DNA from: an uncultured Methylocystaceae bacterium
GTDB taxonomy: Bacteria > Pseudomonadota > Alphaproteobacteria > Rhizobiales > Beijerinckiaceae
DNA: 64,000 nt
NCBI GenBank assembly: GCA_937870755.1
Contig: CALMZV010000068.1
Span: forward strand, 45,375-109,374
Direction: 5' to 3'
Shown piece after piece: positions 36,075 through 45,655 of this stretch. Under the pieces are notes generated by a model. That model saw nothing but the letters and a program-made list of their open reading frames with translations. It did not search any database and was not told the DNA's origin. The position numbers and the translations under genes are program-made. Positions within the stretch are counted from its first letter, which is position 1, and each line of letters opens with the position of its first letter.

Positions 36075-36752
36075 TCACCCCATCGCCTCGGCGTGGCGGC
36101 GCGCGCCGTGCCGTTGCTGGTCGAGCCAGAGCGTGGCGAGCGCGAAGGCGAACCAGAAGATGTAATAGAACAGGCCGCAGGCCGCGACCGCGAGGCCCGG
36201 CAGAGGCCCGACGGCCGCGCGGTCCACCATTTCCGCCCAGCTTTGCGCGGGTGCGGGATGAATGGCGATCTTGCCGAAATAGGCGAGCGCCTGCAGCGCC
36301 AGAATCCAGATGTAGTTGCGCCGCAGCCGCCGGCCGAGCGCACGGGCGAAGGAAATGTGGTGGCGCGGAGCGGCGTAGTCCTTCGCCAGCACGTCGCGCC
36401 AATGGCCGCGGTCGCCAAGCGGCGCGCCGGTCAGCAGTTGGGCGTAGAAATGCGTCTCCATCCAGCGGGCGCGGGCGCGCCACACGTTGAAATAGCGGTA
36501 GCGCCGCGCCTCCAGCGTCATGAAAACGGCGAGCAGAAATCCGACCAGCAGGAGCGGCAGCGCGGAGGCCTCCTTGCTCGAATAGCTGGAGGATAGCGCG
36601 ATGCCCATGGTCACGATGGCCCAGTTGGTCGTGTTGTCGAGCCGCGTGCGCCAGATGGTCGAGCGATAGACCTCGCCCCGATAGAGATGCGCGAGCGCGC
36701 CCATCTCGGCCGCATCGAACGGTTGCTTCGCCTCGATCTTCTGGTCGGTCAT
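36075..36752 (-). CDS. DUF2270 integral membrane protein
   Basis: The 225-residue protein carries the DUF2270 block LYRGEVYRSTIWRTRLDNTT, followed by NWAIVTMGIALS as the first membrane segment. Three further hydrophobic segments come next, near residues 65-80, 150-165 and 190-212. The function of the family is not known. It lies about 155 bp from the DUF47 gene and 118 bp from rpmB and appears to be monocistronic. The ATG is supported by conservation of the MTDQ... start leading into the DUF. Confidence 0.88.
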   Translation of the reverse strand: MTDQKIEAKQPFDAAEMGALAHLYRGEVYRSTIWRTRLDNTTNWAIVTMGIALSSSYSSKEASALPLLLVGFLLAVFMTLEARRYRYFNVWRARARWMETHFYAQLLTGAPLGDRGHWRDVLAKDYAAPRHHISFARALGRRLRRNYIWILALQALAYFGKIAIHPAPAQSWAEMVDRAAVGPLPGLAVAACGLFYYIFWFAFALATLWLDQQRHGARRHAEAMG

Positions 36753-36820
36753 GGCGCGCCTCCCGCGCCCGCTCGGGCCCGCGTCCGAGCATAGGGAGGA
36801 CGGCGCCCGTCCGCCAAACG

Positions 36821-36846
36821 AAAAAGGCCGCGCGGGGCGCGGCCTT
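36821..36846 (-). terminator. Rho-independent terminator of rpmB
   Basis: AAGGCCGCG and CGCGGCCTT form a 9-bp stem around CGGG-type loop bases, followed on the minus strand by TTTTTCG. It starts 24 bases after the rpmB stop. Confidence 0.88.
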
Positions 36847-36869
36847 GCGTCTGCGGAATCTCGCCGGCG

Positions 36870-37160
36870 TCAGGCCTTTTCGGCCGCCTTTTTGGCGATT
36901 TCCCGCTTGATCGAGCGGGCGTTCTGCGACAGTTCCTCGTCGCGCGCCTTGGCCAGGAACGCGTCGAGACCGCCGCGATGCTCCACCGAGCGCAACGCGG
37001 CCGCGGCCACGCGCAGGCGCACCGGGCGCTGGAGCGTGTCGGAAATCAGCGTCACGTTGCACAGGTTGGGCAGAAAACGCGTGCGCGTCTTGCGGTTGGA
37101 ATGGCTGACGAGATTGCCGGTCTGGACGGCCTTGCCGGTCAGTTCGCAGCGGCGGGACAT
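36870..37160 (-). CDS. rpmB: 50S ribosomal protein L28
   Basis: The 96-residue protein is bacterial L28: [20 protein letters not shown], then [17 protein letters not shown], and [17 protein letters not shown]. It binds 23S rRNA in the large subunit. The start at 37160 agrees with family length; 32 in-frame codons upstream are not homologous. It is single, with a strong terminator. A single cysteine pair of the zinc-binding L28 form is not complete here (Cys5 and one internal Cys), so this is a C-minus-type L28. Confidence 0.97.
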   Translation of the reverse strand: MSRRCELTGKAVQTGNLVSHSNRKTRTRFLPNLCNVTLISDTLQRPVRLRVAAAALRSVEHRGGLDAFLAKARDEELSQNARSIKREIAKKAAEKA

Positions 37161-37605
37161 GTGTTGGCTCCGTTTACCTGTCGTCCCGGCGGGCCGGGGT
37201 GAAATACCGGGCGCTGCGCGCGCATCGAGCGGGCGCAAGCGAATCCATGTGGGCATGGAAAACCCCGCGCGGCGACGGTTCGCCGCGCGGATGCGGGTCT
37301 ATAGGGGAAAGCGCCGCGGTCCGTCAAGGCCATGGCGGCCACGGCCGGCTTGATGTCCCGGCGGGGTAGTGTCTCAAGACACTACCGATTTCGAACGCGA
37401 CGACTTTTCCGCGCCGCCGGATCGTCAGCTTGCCGCCGCGAAACTGATCGACTGACGCGCCACGCCAGCGTCCCGCGACGTCGACCGCGCCTTCGCCGCG
37501 CCGGCGCCATGCGCCGGCTGAAGGCGGTGGCGCAGATCGGTCTGCGGGCCGCGCCCCGCCGGAGCGTCGCGCCAGGCGCCCTTTCGGGCGCCTCGACGCG
37601 CCGCC
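37161..37605. other. 445-bp region between ligase and rpmB: dyad and coding-like open frame
   Basis: This stretch has no gene I can support. It holds the rpmB leader, a perfect 22-bp dyad at 37365-37386, and a hairpin at 37574-37593 (AGGCGCCC, TTTC loop, GGGCGCCT) just past the ligase stop. On the minus strand the frame of the ligase stays open for 93 sense codons after its TGA, down to 37324. The stretch GGKLTIRRRGKVVAFEIG near 37389-37442 looks coding-like. No ATG, GTG or TTG with a ribosome site starts it. It could be a decayed 3' extension or chance. Confidence 0.5.
37365..37386. repeat. Perfect 22-bp dyad, 10-bp arms with 2-bp centre
   Basis: GGTAGTGTCT, CA, AGACACTACC. It is AT-richer than the surroundings and lies about 205 bp upstream of the rpmB start. 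No T-run follows on either strand, and a two-base loop is poor for an RNA hairpin, so a protein operator or a transposition scar is more likely than a terminator. Confidence 0.7.
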
Positions 37606-39156
37606 TCAGACGATCCGGCTCTTGCGGTCGCCCCAGTACTTGTCGCGCAGGATGCGCTTGTAGAGCTTGCCGGTCGGCAGGCGCGGCAGTTCGTCCGCGA
37701 AGTCGATCGAGCGCGGCGCTTTCTGGCGCGACAGATGCTCCCCGCAGAACTTCATCAGCTCGTCGGCGAGTTCCGGCCCGGCCTGCACGCCCGGCATCGG
37801 CTGCACGACGGCCTTCACCTCCTCGCCGAGGTCCTCGTTCGGCACGCCGAACACGGCGGCGTCCGCAACCTTGGGATGCGTGATCAGCAGGTTCTCGCAT
37901 TCCTGCGGATAGATGTTCACGCCGCCGGAGATGATCATGAACGTGGCGCGGTCGGTGAGATAGAGATAGCCGTCGTCGTCGACATAGCCCACGTCGCCGA
38001 CCGTGCTCATGGAGCCGTCGGGCGAGCGCGATTCCTTCGTCTTCTCGGGATCGTTGAAATATTCGAACTCGGTCGCCGTCTTGAACCAGAGCGTGCCCGA
38101 CTGGCCATTGGGCACGGGCTTCATCTCCTCGTCCAGAACGTGCAGCTCGCCGAGCATGATCTTGCCGACCGTGCCGCGATGGGCGAGCCACTGCGCCGTG
38201 TCGCAGGCGGTGAAGCCCAGTCCCTCCGTCGCGCCGTAGTATTCGTGGATGATCGGCCCCCACCATTTGATCATCTCTTCCTTCACCTGCGCGGGGCAGG
38301 GGGCCGCGGCATGGACCGCGATTTCGAGCGAGGAGAGATCGTATTTCTTGCGCACGTCTTCCGGCAGTTTGAGCATGCGCGAGAACATGGTCGGCACGAG
38401 CTGCGTGTGCGTGGCTTTGTATTTCTCCACCAGCTGCAGGTAATGCTCGGGGTCGAACCGCTCCATCACGATGACGGTTCCGCCCTTGGCGATGGTGAGA
38501 TTGTTGGCCGCCTGCGGCGCCGAATGGTAGAGCGGCGCCGGCGACAGGTAGATCATGCCCTCGCGGTAGCGCCAGAGCTTGTCGAGAAAATCGAACAGTG
38601 GCAGGCGCTGGCTCGGCTTCTGTTCCGGCAGCGGGCGCACGATGCCTTTCGGACGGCCGGTCGTGCCGGATGAATAGAGCATCGAGGTGCCCAGATATTC
38701 GTCCGCGATCGGCGTCGACGGAAAGGTCTTCGTCGCCTCTTTCAGATTGACGATCTTGTCGCCGTCGCCCGGCCCGTCCACGACGATGCACAGTTCCACA
38801 TTCGGGCAGTCTTTCAACGCGGCGAGCGCGATGTCGCGCTTGGCCTGCGAGGTGATGAGAATCTTCGCCTCGCAATTGTTGACGATATAGGCGAGCTCCT
38901 CCGCCGTGAGGAACGAATTGATGCAGGTGTAATAGAGACCGGAACGTTCGCCCGCGCCGCAGCACTCGAAATATTCGGCGTTGTTCTCCATGAAGATCGC
39001 GTAGTGGTCGAGCCGTTTCAGCCCGCGCGACCGGAAGAAATGCGCCAGCCGGTTCTGCCGCGCCTCGAGTTCGGCGTAGGTGATCGTTTCTCCCGTGCCG
39101 GCCATGATGACCGCCGGAATGTTGGCGTTTTTCGTCGCATAGACGCCAGGATACAT
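37606..39156 (-). CDS. Acyl-CoA synthetase (AMP-forming)
   Basis: The 516-residue ligase carries YSSGTTGRPKG at residues 161-171, HEYYGATEGLG near 310, the hinge motif TDRATFMIISGGVNIYPQE, and the C-terminal LPTGKLYKRIL lysine motif. It belongs to the fatty-acyl/aryl-CoA synthase group seen as FadD13/FadD3 relatives. The acid is not readable. It lies 62 bp from prfA on the same strand, where prmC is usual in this order, so it may be an insertion into a conserved block. The stop is followed by a GNRA/UUUC-type hairpin without a T-run. Confidence 0.9.
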   Translation of the reverse strand: MYPGVYATKNANIPAVIMAGTGETITYAELEARQNRLAHFFRSRGLKRLDHYAIFMENNAEYFECCGAGERSGLYYTCINSFLTAEELAYIVNNCEAKILITSQAKRDIALAALKDCPNVELCIVVDGPGDGDKIVNLKEATKTFPSTPIADEYLGTSMLYSSGTTGRPKGIVRPLPEQKPSQRLPLFDFLDKLWRYREGMIYLSPAPLYHSAPQAANNLTIAKGGTVIVMERFDPEHYLQLVEKYKATHTQLVPTMFSRMLKLPEDVRKKYDLSSLEIAVHAAAPCPAQVKEEMIKWWGPIIHEYYGATEGLGFTACDTAQWLAHRGTVGKIMLGELHVLDEEMKPVPNGQSGTLWFKTATEFEYFNDPEKTKESRSPDGSMSTVGDVGYVDDDGYLYLTDRATFMIISGGVNIYPQECENLLITHPKVADAAVFGVPNEDLGEEVKAVVQPMPGVQAGPELADELMKFCGEHLSRQKAPRSIDFADELPRLPTGKLYKRILRDKYWGDRKSRIV

Positions 39157-39218
39157 GCTTGGCTCCCTCGCTTCCTCAAACCGGATTGGCCCCGGCTTTT
39201 CGCTTGTCCTGGGCCCTT

Positions 39219-40295
39219 TTATTGCGGATTTTCCTCCGCCGCCATCAGTTTCGCCTGGTGGTCGGTGATCAGCGCGTCGACGATCTCGTCGAGGTCGCCT
39301 TCCATCACGCGGTCCAGCTTGTAGAGGGTCATGTTGATGCGGTGGTCGGTCACCCGCCCTTGCGGAAAATTATAGGTGCGGATCCGTTCGGACCGGTCGC
39401 CGGACCCCACCATCGCCAGGCGCGCGGCGGCGCGTTCGCTGTCGCGCTCGGCCTTTCCCGCGTCGTAAAGCCGCGCGCGCAACACCGCCAGCGCCTTGGC
39501 GCGGTTGCGGTGCTGCGACCGCTCCTCCTGCATCATCACCACGATGCCGGAGGGAATATGCGTCACGCGGATCGCCGATTCCGTCTTGTTGACGTGCTGG
39601 CCGCCAGCGCCGCCCGCGCGCATGGTCTCGATGCGCAGGTCGCCTTCGTCGATGGCGACGTCCACGTCCTCCACCTCCGGCAGCACCGCGACGGTGGCGG
39701 CGGAAGTGTGGATGCGCCCCTGCGTTTCGGTCGCCGGCACGCGCTGCACGCGGTGCACGCCGGATTCGAATTTCATCCGCGCGTAGACGCCACGGCCGGA
39801 AAATTCGGCGACGATCTCCTTGTAACCGCCCATCGCGCCTTCGCTCGCCGATAGCGCCTCCACTTTCCAGCCGCGCGCATCCGCATAGCGCGCGTACATG
39901 CGAAACAGATCGCCCGCGAACAGCGCGGCCTCGTCGCCGCCCGTGCCGGCGCGGATTTCGACGATGGCGCTTTTTTCGTCGTCGGCGTCCTTGGGCAGCA
40001 ACGCGATGCGCAGCGCCTGTTCGCTCGCGGCCAGCCGCGGCGACAGATCGGCGCGCTCGCCTTCGGCCAAAGCGCGCATTTCCGGATCGGTCTGCGGATC
40101 GGCGACGAGCGCGTCGAGATCGGCGGCCTCCCTTTCGAGCGCGCGATGGGCGCGGATCGCGTTGGCCACGTCCTCGAGCCCGGCGAGTTCCCGCGACAGC
40201 GCGACATAGGCCGCCCCGTCCGCGCCCTCGGCGAGCCGCGCGGCGATTTCGTCGTGACGTCGCAGGATGACGTCGAGTTTCCCTGAGGCGATCAT
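39219..40295 (-). CDS. prfA: Peptide chain release factor 1
   Basis: The 358-residue factor ends translation at UAA and UAG. The PxT codon-recognition motif is P187-A-T189 (PATETQGR), and the catalytic GGQ is at 231-233 in [15 protein letters not shown]. The length is normal. It lies 7 bp after ptsP, so the two are cotranscribed, as in many alphaproteobacteria. The methyltransferase prmC that modifies the GGQ Gln is not adjacent here. Confidence 0.98.
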   Translation of the reverse strand: MIASGKLDVILRRHDEIAARLAEGADGAAYVALSRELAGLEDVANAIRAHRALEREAADLDALVADPQTDPEMRALAEGERADLSPRLAASEQALRIALLPKDADDEKSAIVEIRAGTGGDEAALFAGDLFRMYARYADARGWKVEALSASEGAMGGYKEIVAEFSGRGVYARMKFESGVHRVQRVPATETQGRIHTSAATVAVLPEVEDVDVAIDEGDLRIETMRAGGAGGQHVNKTESAIRVTHIPSGIVVMMQEERSQHRNRAKALAVLRARLYDAGKAERDSERAAARLAMVGSGDRSERIRTYNFPQGRVTDHRINMTLYKLDRVMEGDLDEIVDALITDHQAKLMAAEENPQ

Positions 40296-40302
40296 GCGGG
40301 GT

Positions 40303-42570
40303 CTACAGCGGTATGTCGTTCGCTTCGGCGTAGGCGCGCAGCTTTTCGCGCACCGGCGCGCTGTCGTCGCCGTCGTCGATGAGCGGGCGCAGCATCGTGC
40401 GCAATTCCGCCAGATCGACCGCGCGCAGCGCCGCCTTCACCGGGCCGATGGAAGCCGGCGACATCGACAGCGAGCGGTAGCCGACGGCCGCGAGCGCCAG
40501 CGCGTCGAGCGGCTTGCCGCCCATCTCGCCGCACAGGGTGACGGGAACGCCCGCGCGCGCGCCGGCTTGCGCGATCGCGCCGAGGGCCGCGAGCGCGGGC
40601 GGGCTCAGCGGGTCGAACCGGTGGGCCACGCGCCGGTTGTCGCGGTCGGCGGCGAACAGATACTGCATGAGATCGTTCGAGCCGACCGAGAGAAAATCCA
40701 CGCGCCGGCAAAGCGCGTCGAGTTCGAACAGCAGCGAAGGCACCTCCACCATCACGCCCAGCTTCAGGTCGCGCGGGGCGGGATAGCCGTGGCGCGCCAG
40801 ATGGGCGCACTCGCGCACGACGATCGCGCGCGCCGCCTCGAACTCGCCGATCGAGGCCACCATCGGGAACATGATGCGCAGATCGCGGCCTGCGCCCGCG
40901 CGCAGCATGGCGCGCAGCTGCATGCGCAACAGGCCGGGGCGGTCGAGGCCGATGCGGATCGCCCGCCACCCCAGCGCGGGATTTTCCTCCTCCACCTTCA
41001 CCATGTAGGGCAGCACCTTGTCGCTGCCGATGTCGAGCGTGCGGAACGTGACCGGCTTGTCGCCGACCGCCTCGAACACGCGCCGGTAGAGCGATTCCTG
41101 TTCGCTCGCGCGCGGAAACCGCGCGGCGATCATGAACTGCAGCTCCGTGCGGAACAGGCCGATGGAGGCCGCGCCCGTTTCCTCCACGTGTTGCAGATCG
41201 ACGACGAGGCCGGCGTTCATGTTCAGCTTCACGTCCACGCCGTCGCGCGTCATCGCCGGCGCGTCGCGCAACGCGCGATACTGCTCCTGCCGGCGCGCGC
41301 GCAGCCGCGCCTTTTCCGCATAGGCCGCTTCCACGTCCGTCGCCGGCCGCAGCTGCACGTCGCCGGCGTTGCCGTCGATGATGATCGCGTCGCCCGGCTC
41401 CACCAGGTCGGTCACGTTGGCGACGTCGCCGACCGCCGGAATGCCGATCGCGCGCGCCACGATCGCCACATGCGCGGTCGCCCCGCCGTGTTCGAGAACC
41501 AGGCCGCGCAATTTGGCGCGCGGATAGTCGAGCAGCGCCGCCGGCCCCATCGTGCGCGCCACGAGAATGGCGTTGTCGGGCAGGATCTCGCGCGCCTCGA
41601 CGAACGATTGCCCGGTCAGCTGATGCAGCAGGCGATGGGCGAGGTCGTCGAGATCGTGCAGCCGGTCGCGCAGATAGGGATCGGTCTGGCGTTGCAGCTT
41701 GGCGCGCGCGTCGCTCTGCACGCGCTCGACCGCCGCCTCCGCCGTCAGGCCGGTGGCGATCGCCTCGCGCAGCCGCCGTATCCAGCCGCGGTCGTTGGCG
41801 AACATGCGCACGGTTTCGAGCACTTCGCGATGCTCTCCCGCGCCCAGCCGGTCGCCGCGATCGATCAGCGTGTCGATCTCATCGCGCAGCGCCTGGATCG
41901 CGGCCTCCAGCCGCGCCGTCTCGGCCGCCGGGTCCTCGGCGACGAGCTGCTTGATGACCACGCGCGGCTCATGCAGCACCACATGGCCCAGGCCAACGCC
42001 TTCGGCGAGCGTGGCGCCGTGCAGCGTCATCGCCCGGCGCAGGGCGGTCGGATCGCCCGGCTGCGCCAGCGCCTGCAATTCGCCCGAGGCGATCATCTCG
42101 GCGAGCAGCATGGCGGTCGTCTGCGCGGCCTCCACTTCCTCCTCGGAATAGATGCGCCGGGCGCGGTTCTGCACCACCAGCACGCCGAGGGTGGCGCCGC
42201 CGCGCAGGATCGGCACCCCCAGGAACGCATGGTAGATTTCCTCGCCCGTCTCCGGCTTGTAGGAGAAGGCGGGGTGGGATTGCGCATCGTCGAGCGCGAG
42301 CGGCTCGGCGCTTTCGGCGATCAGGCCCACCAGGCCTTCGCCGGCGCGCATCGTGGTGAGGTGGACGGCTTCGCGATTGAGGCCTTCGGTGGCGTAGAGT
42401 TCGAGGCGCCCGTCGCCGCGCAGCACATAGACCGAGCAGACTTCCGCCACCATGTTGGCGGCGATGGTCACGACGATCTTGTCGAGTCGCGCCTGCGCGC
42501 TGATCGGCTCGGCCATCGCCTCGCGCAGCCGGCGCAGCAAGAGCCGGGGTCCGCCGAGCGCGTTCCGCAT
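40303..42570 (-). CDS. ptsP: PEP-protein phosphotransferase PtsP (nitrogen PTS enzyme I)
   Basis: The 755-residue protein has an N-terminal GAF domain (about residues 20-165) and then the PTS enzyme I domains. The phosphorylated His is in [12 protein letters not shown] near 367. The PEP-binding barrel includes [12 protein letters not shown] and the active-site VTLCGEMGG near the C-terminus. It starts the nitrogen-PTS relay to NPr and EIIA-Ntr, which regulates rather than transports. The GAF domain is expected to sense glutamine or other nitrogen signals. It leads the ptsP-prfA pair. Confidence 0.97.
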   Translation of the reverse strand: MRNALGGPRLLLRRLREAMAEPISAQARLDKIVVTIAANMVAEVCSVYVLRGDGRLELYATEGLNREAVHLTTMRAGEGLVGLIAESAEPLALDDAQSHPAFSYKPETGEEIYHAFLGVPILRGGATLGVLVVQNRARRIYSEEEVEAAQTTAMLLAEMIASGELQALAQPGDPTALRRAMTLHGATLAEGVGLGHVVLHEPRVVIKQLVAEDPAAETARLEAAIQALRDEIDTLIDRGDRLGAGEHREVLETVRMFANDRGWIRRLREAIATGLTAEAAVERVQSDARAKLQRQTDPYLRDRLHDLDDLAHRLLHQLTGQSFVEAREILPDNAILVARTMGPAALLDYPRAKLRGLVLEHGGATAHVAIVARAIGIPAVGDVANVTDLVEPGDAIIIDGNAGDVQLRPATDVEAAYAEKARLRARRQEQYRALRDAPAMTRDGVDVKLNMNAGLVVDLQHVEETGAASIGLFRTELQFMIAARFPRASEQESLYRRVFEAVGDKPVTFRTLDIGSDKVLPYMVKVEEENPALGWRAIRIGLDRPGLLRMQLRAMLRAGAGRDLRIMFPMVASIGEFEAARAIVVRECAHLARHGYPAPRDLKLGVMVEVPSLLFELDALCRRVDFLSVGSNDLMQYLFAADRDNRRVAHRFDPLSPPALAALGAIAQAGARAGVPVTLCGEMGGKPLDALALAAVGYRSLSMSPASIGPVKAALRAVDLAELRTMLRPLIDDGDDSAPVREKLRAYAEANDIPL

Positions 42571-42751
42571 CAGTCCGCGCCTCGCATGTCTCTGTCCCGC
42601 GCTGCGCGCCGCATGGTTCCGTTCCGCTTCTGGTTCCCGACCGACCCGTCGTCCATCCGACCGCTTCTGACGCGCTCCCGCAACTCCCCGTTCGTATAGG
42701 CGCGCGCAGCCCCGCCTGCAATCTAGGCTGGGGCGTAATCTGCCGAAAACA

Positions 42752-44176
42752 TCAGCGCGCCGGCCGATATACTGTCCAGCGATAGCCGGACAACGGCGCC
42801 GTCTCGAACGACGCGAGGCGGTCGTAGGCGCGGCTGGCGACGGTTGCGGCCGGTCCGGCGGCGGAGGGCCGCGTCCGGTCCTCGATCAGCAGATAGCAAT
42901 CCGGCGGGTCGGCGCGCCATTCGGCCTCGGGCGCGATCCGGAACGCGCCGGCTCGCGGGGCGTAATAGCGCGTCATGCGGGAGGCTTCGTTGGGCAGGTT
43001 CGAGCCGACGCGCACGACGCCCGCGCCCGCCATCGCCGCCACCGCGCCCCGGTAATCGCCGCGATGGCGCTCCAGCAGGATTGTGTCCTGCCAGAGCCCG
43101 CCGGCGAGCAGCGCGGTCAGAACCGCCAGCGCCGCCGCGCGCGCTTGCCTGCCGCTCGTCCAGAGCCGCCCGAAAGCCGCCGCCAGAACGAGCGTCAGCA
43201 CGACCGCCGCGGCCAGGTGAAAGCGCGGAATGTGCGGGTTCGGCAGTCGCCCGAGGACAGCCAGCGCCGGAAAGCCGACGAGCGCGGCGCCAGCGAACGC
43301 CCGCCATCCGCGCGGGGCGAGGGCGACCGCAGCCGCCCCGATCAGGACCGCCAGCGCGAGCCCCGCCAGCGGCGGCGCGCTGTCGGGCAGGCCGAGCGTG
43401 GCGAGCGCCATGCGGCCCATGCCCTCGCCGAGCGCCTCCAGGTCGAAGGGATGCAGATAACCCGTGCGCAGCGACCGGGTCGCCAGCGCCCCCCACGCCA
43501 GCGCGCCGAGCGGGGCGGCGAGCCCGAGGAAGCCGGCGCTCGCCAGTCTTGCGGCCGTCCGGCCGGTCCGGCGCGCGTCGCGCCAGCGCGCATGCACGGC
43601 GACCAGCGCCGCGCCGGACAGAACCATCGCCGCCGGCGCCATCGTCAGATGGCTGAAGGCGCCGAAGGCGAGCGCGCCGGCGAAGATCCAGCGGGCCCGC
43701 CCGTCGTGCGGATCGGCGCCGACCCGGGCGAGCGCGCCGGTCGCCACGACCAGCGCCAGGATGAGTCCCGCATAGCCGCGCGCTTCGGACCCGTAGAGCA
43801 CGAACGGATAGGCGACAGCGAAAAGGGCGGCGGCCGCGAGCCCGGCCGCCGGTCCTGCCGCCGCCCGCGCGACGGCGGCCGCCGCCGGGATGGTCGCCAC
43901 GCCCCATGCGATCGAGGCCGCGCGCATCAGACGCTCCGGCGCGGCGGGGCCGACCAGCCACAGCCACAGCGAATTGAGGACGTGGTTGTTGTCCTGCGGC
44001 GCGCCGAACAGGATGGCGGCCGGGCCGGTCGCGGCGATGTCGAGCGACCAGATTTCATCGTACCAGAGATCGCCGCCCGCCCCCGCGATCCGCAGCGCCG
44101 CACCCGCGGCGACGAGCGCGGCCAGCGCCGCCAGATAGCGCGCGCGCGAGGACGGGGCAGGGCTGGCGACGGGCAC
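42752..44176 (-). CDS. Polytopic membrane glycosyltransferase-like protein (GT39/ArnT type)
   Basis: The 474-residue protein has ten or more hydrophobic segments. Its first periplasmic loop carries GGDLWYDEIWSLDIAATG, where the acidic pair Asp-Glu stands at the site of the catalytic aspartate of GT39/ArnT enzymes. A later loop has YGSEARGYAGL and PQDNNHVLNSLWLW. A C-terminal soluble domain (about residues 370-474) follows. It would transfer a sugar from a lipid-linked donor; donor and acceptor are unknown. The GTG at 44176 has GGAGG five bases upstream. A TTG at 44221 is weaker. It sits between lysC and ptsP, genes usually adjacent in related genomes. Confidence 0.78.
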   Translation of the reverse strand: MPVASPAPSSRARYLAALAALVAAGAALRIAGAGGDLWYDEIWSLDIAATGPAAILFGAPQDNNHVLNSLWLWLVGPAAPERLMRAASIAWGVATIPAAAAVARAAAGPAAGLAAAALFAVAYPFVLYGSEARGYAGLILALVVATGALARVGADPHDGRARWIFAGALAFGAFSHLTMAPAAMVLSGAALVAVHARWRDARRTGRTAARLASAGFLGLAAPLGALAWGALATRSLRTGYLHPFDLEALGEGMGRMALATLGLPDSAPPLAGLALAVLIGAAAVALAPRGWRAFAGAALVGFPALAVLGRLPNPHIPRFHLAAAVVLTLVLAAAFGRLWTSGRQARAAALAVLTALLAGGLWQDTILLERHRGDYRGAVAAMAGAGVVRVGSNLPNEASRMTRYYAPRAGAFRIAPEAEWRADPPDCYLLIEDRTRPSAAGPAATVASRAYDRLASFETAPLSGYRWTVYRPAR

Positions 44177-44261
44177 TTCGACCTCCGGGAGAGGCCGATT
44201 ATCGGGCGCAAGTTTTAACAAGCCGCACGCCCGGCGGGCGGTTGCGGCGCGGGGCGGGCTC

Positions 44262-45500
44262 TCAGGCCTTGTCCAGCCCGTAGAGCGAGTGCAGCGTGCG
44301 GACCGCCAGCTCGGTATAGGCGGCGTCGATCAGCACCGAGAACTTGATCTCGCTGGTGGTGATCGCGCGAATGTTCACGCCCTTGTCGGCCAGCGCCTTG
44401 AACGCGCGCGCGGCCACGCCGGCATGGCTGCGCATGCCGATGCCGATGGCCGACACCTTCACCACATCGGTGGCGCCGGCGACGGAGGCGTAGCCGATCG
44501 TCTCGCGCGCGCCCTCCAGAATCGTCATAGCCCGCTCGTAGTCGGACGTGGGGACGGTGAAGGTCATGTCGGTGGTGGTCGTGTCGTCGGAGACGACCTG
44601 GATGATCATGTCGACGTTGATGTTGGCGTCGGCCAGCGGCACGAAGATCGCGGCCGCCACGCCCGGCTTGTCGGCGATGCGGCGCAGCGTGATCTGCGCC
44701 TCGTCGCGGGTGAAGGCGATGCCGGTGACGATCTGGGCTTCCATGATGTCCTCCTCGGCGCAGATGAGCGTGCCGGGCTGGGGATTTTCGGGGTCGTCGA
44801 AGGAGGAGCGCACGAAGGTCGGCACCTTGTGGACCATCGCCACCTCGACGGAGCGGACCTGCAGCACCTTGGCGCCGAGCGAGGCCATTTCGAGCATTTC
44901 CTCGAACGCGATGCGATCGAGGCGCCGCGCTTTCGGCACCACCCGCGGGTCGGTCGTGTAGACGCCGTCGACATCGGTGTAGATGTCGCAGCGGTCCGCG
45001 CCGATGGCGGCGGCCAGCGCCACCGCGCTCGTGTCCGATCCGCCGCGCCCGAGCGTGGAAATGCGGCCCGTTTCCTTGTGCACGCCCTGGAAGCCGGCCA
45101 CGACCGCCACTTCCTTGCGTTCGGCGAAGCGTTTGACGATCTCGCCGCCCTCGATGCCGAGAATGCGGGCGGACCCGTGCGCGTCCGACGTGAGGATGGG
45201 AATCTGCCAGCCCTGCCAGGAGCGCGCCTGAATGCCCATGTCCTGAAGGACGATCGCCAGCAGGCCGGACGTCACCTGTTCGCCCGAGGCCACCACCGCG
45301 TCGTATTCGCGCGCGTCGTGCAGCGGCGCCGCCTCGCGGCACCAGCCGACCAGTTCGTTGGTCTTGCCCGACATCGCCGAGACAACCACGGCGACGTCGG
45401 CGCCAGCATCCACCTCGCGTTTCACGTGCCGGGCGACATTGCGGATGCGCTCGACATTGGCGACGGACGTGCCGCCGAACTTCATCACCAGACGGGCCAT
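44262..45500 (-). CDS. lysC: Aspartate kinase
   Basis: The 412-residue enzyme phosphorylates aspartate, the first step to lysine, threonine and methionine. The N-terminal kinase motif MKFGGTSVANVERI begins at residue 6, LGRGGSDTSAVALAAAIG and DVDGVYTTDPR follow, and two ACT domains (from about residue 265) end the protein for feedback control. It is divergent from ubiG, with about 155 bp between them, a conserved arrangement in Rhizobiales. The ATG at 45500 agrees with the family. Confidence 0.97.
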   Translation of the reverse strand: MARLVMKFGGTSVANVERIRNVARHVKREVDAGADVAVVVSAMSGKTNELVGWCREAAPLHDAREYDAVVASGEQVTSGLLAIVLQDMGIQARSWQGWQIPILTSDAHGSARILGIEGGEIVKRFAERKEVAVVAGFQGVHKETGRISTLGRGGSDTSAVALAAAIGADRCDIYTDVDGVYTTDPRVVPKARRLDRIAFEEMLEMASLGAKVLQVRSVEVAMVHKVPTFVRSSFDDPENPQPGTLICAEEDIMEAQIVTGIAFTRDEAQITLRRIADKPGVAAAIFVPLADANINVDMIIQVVSDDTTTTDMTFTVPTSDYERAMTILEGARETIGYASVAGATDVVKVSAIGIGMRSHAGVAARAFKALADKGVNIRAITTSEIKFSVLIDAAYTELAVRTLHSLYGLDKA

Positions 45501-45655
45501 GGGGCTCGCTTTCCTCCAGAACCGTTCGGGCCGGAAACCCCGCCGGACGCCGCAAGCCGGAAAGCTCGCGCCCCACGCCAAGGGCGCGTATACATACGGC
45601 GCCGCCGGCGCCTGTCAATCGCGCGCGGCGAACGGACGAAAGCGCGGAGACACGC

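Noticed and set aside
37574..37593. Hairpin after the ligase as an intrinsic terminator
   Set aside because: The 8-bp stem is strong, but no T-run follows on the minus strand.
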